NCBI GenBank assembly: GCA_016718135.1
Contig: JADKEF010000005.1
Coordinates: forward strand, 1 to 42,636
Direction of reading: 5' to 3'
From: Acidobacteriota bacterium
GTDB taxonomy: Bacteria; Acidobacteriota; Blastocatellia; Pyrinomonadales; Pyrinomonadaceae
Length of the DNA stretch: 42,636 bases
Shown: piece by piece, positions 38,901 through 42,636 of the stretch
Numbering within the stretch: position 1 is the first letter of the stretch
Layout: the number at the start of each line of letters is the position of its first letter
Translations under genes and position numbers: made by a program
The notes under the pieces: model-generated
The model's database searches: none
What the model saw: only the letters and a program-made list of their open reading frames with translations
Told to the model about the DNA's origin: nothing

Positions 38901-39574
38901 TCAGGCTGCCGCGTTCCGAATCGAATCAAGAAGCAGTCCAGCCGCATTTTCAAGCGCGGACTCCGTTATCCCCGAGTACAGGAGAAAGATCTGCTTTGGA
39001 TTTGTCCTTGATCGGGCCTGACTCGCGCGAACAAAGCGAAGCTCCTGCCAGATTCAGATATTCGATTCCGGACGCGGCGAGCAATTTGACAGTTTCTGAG
39101 CGTGTATTTGGAAAAAGGCATCGTCGATAAAAGCGGCTGAGGCCTTGAGGTCACATCGGCACTTTCGTTGTCGCCGTTTTCCAAAGCATAAAGTTCTTTA
39201 ATCGCAGGTAAGCGACGAATCCGTCTCGACACGACGTGATCAGCACCGTTGGTCGTTGGTTTATACGAGAATGTCGTAGAAACTATTCAATTCCGCCAAC
39301 ATGCAACCAGGCTGAATCCCAGCCGCGATACTGACCTCGCGACCCAGGGGGCTGGTCCGCCCGGCCCGAAGATAGAATGAAATAACTTTTCACTTGCTTG
39401 TTTCTGGAGCGGCCTTTGCAGCACGTTTCCCGTTTCTTGTCGGTGACAGGACTCGCGAGATCTTCGACCTGTCTTAGCCAGTCATTTGACGGACAATCGA
39501 ATAGTAGGTTAATTAGTCGCCATTCTGCTGCTTCGGCGAGCAGATCTCTAGTAATTGCTTCTTTTGGTTTTCAT
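38901..39574 (-). CDS. TorD/NarJ-like chaperone for a molybdoenzyme (frameshifted)
   Basis: ATG 39574 (MKTKRSN..). Shifted frames give REAITRDLLAEAAEWRLINL-LFDCPSNDWLRQVEDLASPV, FHSIFGPGGPAPPREVSIAA-GIQPG, LAELNSFYDILVYKP, DHVVSRRI/DGFVAYLRLK, ELYALENGDNESAD, ASAAFIDDAFFQIHAQKLSN and GIEYLNLAGAS, ending near 38901 (LLLDSIRNAAA). YHSIFGPGG-P-x-PREVS and the helical layout match TorD-family chaperones that insert the molybdenum cofactor into type II DMSO-reductase-family subunits. It starts 14 bp inside the end of the hemerythrin gene and belongs to the operon for the beta and gamma subunits to its right. Confidence 0.72.
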
Positions 39575-39587
39575 AATGGCCCCATAG

Positions 39588-40068
39588 TCAATGTCTTTCC
39601 TCGCGAAGCCGAACGCGTTCGAGCATCTCGTACTTTTCTTCGTCGGCTAGTAGGGCATCCAGTATCGGATAAAGGTAGTCGGCCCTACGCCGGTCGTGAT
39701 GGCTGCAGAGGCGAAGGTAAAAGGCTTCGCGATCCAGAAGCTGGAAGTGCATGACTCCGGTCCAACCTTACGTTCTGAGGGCATGTCGGTGACCGTTTGG
39801 TTGAAAGCCCAAGATGCGAACGCATCTTGGCGTGATCGTCAAAGTAGAGCTTTGGAGCGCCTAATGCCGGGAAGTCGGCCCGCTTTTCGTAAACCGGCAG
39901 CAGAATATTTTCTCTTCGTCAGCCTATGGCTGAAGAGGGTTGACTCATAGGCGTTAAGAAGGCCGGGCGCCTTTTCAAAATCAAAGTGGAGCAAAGCCTG
40001 CGTTGGTGCTCGAAGAATAATTGGTCGATCACATTGTGAACCTTCATGAGGTCACTAATAACTGCCAT
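39588..40068 (-). CDS. Hemerythrin-domain protein (frameshifted)
   Basis: ATG 40068 starts MAVISDLMKVHNVIDQLFFE-HQ. Shifted frames follow: EALLHFDFEKAARLLNAYES, FSHMADEEKILLPVYEKRAD, LGAPKLYFDDHAKMRSHLG, FNQTVTDM, then LLDREAFYLRLCSHHDRREA-DYLYPILDALLADEEKYEML, ending RLREERH at 39588. Histidines in H-x3-D, H-x4-E, HAKM and HHDRRE occupy the diiron-ligand positions of the four-helix hemerythrin fold. Such proteins bind oxygen or NO or store iron. Its place between subunit genes suggests protection or sensing for the molybdoenzyme. Length is about 160 residues. Confidence 0.75.
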
Positions 40069-40079
40069 ATTTTCTGTTC

Positions 40080-40937
40080 TCACTTTTAAGATCAACGGCA
40101 CCCAACCGGGCTCAGCATCTTTCTTTGCTCCAACCTCGATGTGGGAGCCTTCCCTGGCTGCAAACGCGATTCGGGAGGGCGTCACGGTTGAGAAGCTGAA
40201 GCGGGTAGCGGCCGCGAGATGACAACGGCTCACCCTTTAGGCGTCTTGACGCCTTTCCCCTTCGAGACTGCGTTCGGGGCCGGAGATAAGGTGCTCTATC
40301 TTTCCGCTATCAGATCCTCTACCGGTTGCTCGCGTGGTCCGGAGCGCCGGGCCTTTGCGCCCACGGGCCGGAGCGTACTGGAGCCGGCAGCCTCGGCCTG
40401 AGCCTGCGGGGTTATTCTCGAGCGGTTTGGCCTCGGCTTTGCAGTGGCCGATCGATGCATTCGGATAGATCGCGTGCACATTATCGGCCCGTCCTCAACG
40501 ATCGCCTGCCAATCGGCACGCCAGCATGAGATCTCAACCGTTTTCCCCTGACCTCACCCATCTGCGGGGCCGCCATTTTGATCGACCTTTGAAGGAAGCT
40601 GTACGGCATGTTCATCAATGAAATGTTTAGGCCCTGGAAGATCGTTTTGGCTTTCGTCCAGCCACTGGCGCTCACAAATGCTATCTCGCTGCCGTTGCTG
40701 ATCAGTTTGACCAGTATCTCAGAAGTCGACGGCTCCAGTAGACGCGGCTCTACAAGATCCTGCAGGATCATTCTTGATGAGTGGAGCGAGACTGCATCCC
40801 AGACGGTCTTACTTGGATCTGGCGGGATCTCCTTGACCTGCGCCACGTTGACCCCGGATGTCGGCACCTTCCGGAATCTCATTGCACGAAGTTGTGAATA
40901 AAAGAGCCAGAAGAAAAAGCGACGTTACGAATCGCAT
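40080..40937 (-). CDS. Ethylbenzene-dehydrogenase-gamma-like heme b subunit, lipoprotein (frameshifted)
   Basis: ATG 40937 with ribosome site GAGGAGG gives MRFVTSLFLLALLFTTSCNE, a lipoprotein-like signal. After a slip near 40885: VNVAQVKEIPPDPSKTVWDA, SRMILQDLVEPRLLEPSTSE-ILVKLISNGSEIAF, APQMGE. Later frames give YPNASI, EAKPLENNP, YAPARG, PVEDLIAE-like and FAAREGSHIEVGAKKDAEPG-WVPLILK near 40095. The motif series is that of the heme-binding gamma subunits of ethylbenzene dehydrogenase, DMS dehydrogenase and chlorate reductase. It would take electrons from the beta subunit at the periplasmic side. The C-terminal end is approximate. Confidence 0.78.
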
Positions 40938-40954
40938 ATAGAACCTCCTCAGCG

Positions 40955-42110
40955 GACAATTGGCAAGTGATCTGATAGAGCTTGTCGTATGCCGGGCGTA
41001 AGTAGACCGGTTCCTTGAACGGAAACATTGACCAGCTTCTTTCTGCTCTCATCCATTCCCTACCCCCCTATCCTCGACGCGCCCATTTACATTATCGCCT
41101 TAATGGAGCCGAATAGGCCTAATAAGCCGGTCAGATCTCGATCGTTCGGTGGGTTCTGCAGATCTCAACGGCTTTATCTAAAAGCCCGGGCCGAACATCT
41201 GGCAGGTAAAGTTGGTCGGTACGTGGATCGGCGGAATGTAATAGACGTTCCGCCCAAGGCCAAATTGGAGGGGAAGAGTGGTAGCGCCACCTTTGATATG
41301 TACAAGATAATTTATTCAGGCTGTCGGCCCCGGCTCTTGTCCGGTGTATTGATAAATCCGGCAACGCGGATCTTCCCAATGCAATTTGCGAAACACTGTG
41401 GTGACAGCCCCTGCTCGATCTTTCTTGACAACAGGCGAGATGCATTTTTCCGATGTCGACGTCATCGGGTTGAAAACACCTTCTTGTAGGGACAGCCGCG
41501 TAATACATTCCTGATAGCCACGCGACAGCGGTTTTGATCAACGAGAATGATGCCGTCCTCGGGCCGCTTGTGGATCGAAATCCACGAGGGCACGATGCCA
41601 GGCAGCCTGGATAACTGCAGTGATTACAGATACGAGCGAGATAGTAGAACCATGCCATCTGATGGGGTATGTCGATACTTGCTCCATGCTCGATGCCGCC
41701 GGCACAGTCGTCTTCGCCGACGTTCGGATAGGCGTGCAATCTTCATCCTCCGGCTCTGCGGCCGAGAACACGTCTGCCGGCCGGTGCTGACTCAAAACAA
41801 AAGCCGCCTGGGAGACAGATCTGCCATTTTCTCGCCCCACCTTTGCCCCACCGAGCTAACTCAGGAGATTAAGGTCCCAGGCAAGCGGATAGGAACCGCA
41901 AGGCTTGCTTTCGACGTTGTTCCAGGAGCACATGTACTCCTGGCCTCACCATGATATCCATGTCGTCTTGCACGCCAGCGTGCAGGTTCGGTACGCGATA
42001 CACTTATCTGCATCGGTACCGGCGGCTTACCGTTTTCGCGGGCCCCGCTTTCCGGATACGCACCAACAGGAGTGGTTTCGTCCGAGTTGCCAGTTGTTTA
42101 CGCGAGCCAC
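40955..42110 (-). CDS. Iron-sulfur beta subunit of a type II DMSO-reductase-family enzyme (NarH/ClrB/NxrB-like), frameshifted
   Basis: GTG 42110 after CGGAGG starts VARVNNWQLGRNHS. Shifted frames give DKCIACRTCTLACKTTW, EYMCSWNNVESKP-GSYPLAWD, HAYPNVGEDDCAGGIEHGAS, MAWFYYLARICNHCSYPGCL-ASCPR, YKRPEDGI-like, DQNRCRGYQE, STSEKCIS, EDNP-like, VHIKGGA, YYIPPIHVPT and MFGPG, then DRDLTGLLGLFGS and FKEPVYLRPAYDKLYQIT near 40980. These are the four-cluster cysteine groups and conserved loops of NarH, ClrB, DdhB and NxrB. The enzyme could be a nitrate/chlorate reductase or nitrite oxidoreductase. The end is near 40958 if LPIVR-stop is right. Tight spacing with the gamma gene supports one operon. Confidence 0.8.
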
Positions 42111-42636
42111 AGTTTTCCTCCGTGTTGTTATCTTTCTGTTCGTGTCGCTTTGGTATCCTGGCGAGGTTCATTTGTTGCTGGGGCGCAAAGGAATCGCTCA
42201 GAACAAAGATCTGCCTTCCAAAGTGAGTCGTCCGTGTAGCTACGTAAGCAAAATCTGATCGCGGATATAAGAACAACGAGTGCATTCCAACGCGCCGAGG
42301 CCCTTTCCTGCGGAATATTCTTATCAGGCCGACGAGAGCGAATATGCCGGGTCAGTTCGACTGCGAGGAATGTCGGCAGAGCCGACGCCCTGTGGGCAGA
42401 CTATGTTTGTCCACGGCGGCCCAGCCATTAGAGCCGCACCCTACCAGCTATCTTCACCTGCTGCGTAAACGGCTAACGTTAGCAGGGCCGTTACGACAAA
42501 TAGCCATGCAAACTGCCCGGCTGATCCGGCCCGACCACATTCCATACACATGCATCGCAAATGCCGAGTACTACTCTGACCTAGTATGTAGTTCAGAAAA
42601 TGTGTATTGTGTCGGATCCATTTGCTTTGCTATTTC
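42111..42636. other. Unresolved stretch upstream of the beta subunit (likely 3' part of a redox gene, minus strand)
   Basis: On the minus strand, pieces with protein-like character appear: a membrane helix QFAWLFVVTALLTLAVYAAG near 42525-42465, ECTRCSYIRDQIL near 42285 (a possible CxxC of a cytochrome) and FAYVATRTTHFGRQIFVLSD then LARIPKRHEQKDNNTEEN just before the beta start. They do not match the end of a known catalytic alpha subunit. A small anchored cytochrome c is one guess. Frame slips make assignment unsafe. Confidence 0.35.

Noticed and set aside
39919..40233. 104-codon minus-strand frame as a single protein
   Set aside because: Its first half is the end of the gamma-like subunit and its second half the start of the hemerythrin, joined by a slip near 40080.

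Overview
The window looks like chromosomal DNA from an Acidobacteriota member, probably Blastocatellia/Pyrinomonadaceae-like. This is inferred from gene content: a TonB receptor with an N-terminal carboxypeptidase-regulatory domain, tandem PA-domain M28 peptidases, a zinc-finger anti-sigma protein with a long exported tail, and an NrfHA/NarK/Rieske/molybdopterin cluster. Nearly every long gene is split by single-base slips, often in homopolymers, while the concatenated frames still give family-typical proteins. I read most broken genes as uncorrected sequencing errors (noisy long reads), not real pseudogenes. Slips become very dense from about 31.9 kb to the right end.

Layout. (1) 0-1 kb, minus: 5' part of a secreted protein, then a tRNA-Asn 3' half with a terminator. 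(2) 1.0-2.6 kb and 15.8-18.5 kb: two copies of one module in direct orientation. Each has a ~230-bp repeat, a nucleotidyltransferase-like gene and an XRE-type regulator with a conserved palindromic operator. In the right copy the nucleotidyltransferase is cut off by a DUF4143-type ATPase gene preceded by four exact-period 23-bp iterons. (3) 2.9-15.2 kb, minus, between the copies: M28 peptidase, M16 peptidase, second M28 peptidase, TonB-dependent receptor, anti-sigma factor and ECF sigma factor. This resembles a peptide-degradation/uptake locus under ECF control.

(4) 19-31 kb: a nitrate-to-ammonium (DNRA) locus. Minus-strand order is membrane b-type/CxxC protein, molybdopterin reductase, four-cluster ferredoxin, Rieske protein, small membrane protein, NrfH, NrfA, NarK, NarK. 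Upstream lie an outer-membrane porin and a divergent Crp/Fnr regulator, with an FNR-like box and a second palindrome in the shared promoter. Nitrate would be imported, reduced to nitrite by the molybdoenzyme and to ammonium by NrfHA.

(5) 31.3-36.6 kb, plus: a DUF7009-like protein, a cupin, a HlyD/DevC/DevA-type ABC exporter and a RIC (YtfE/ScdA) iron-sulfur repair protein. (6) 36.9-42.6 kb, minus: a heavily frameshifted operon for a type II DMSO-reductase-family enzyme (NarH/ClrB/NxrB-like beta subunit, ethylbenzene-dehydrogenase-gamma-like heme subunit, hemerythrin, TorD-like chaperone) followed by a B12-binding radical SAM protein. The catalytic subunit is not seen and may lie beyond the right edge.

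The most distinctive points are the ATPase-plus-iteron unit that replaced the end of a nucleotidyltransferase in one of two module copies, the tRNA-Asn half-site next to the repeat, a NarK with an RNA-polymerase-like barrel inserted between membrane helices, and the co-location of DNRA, a second nitrate/chlorate-type oxidoreductase and NO-defence proteins.
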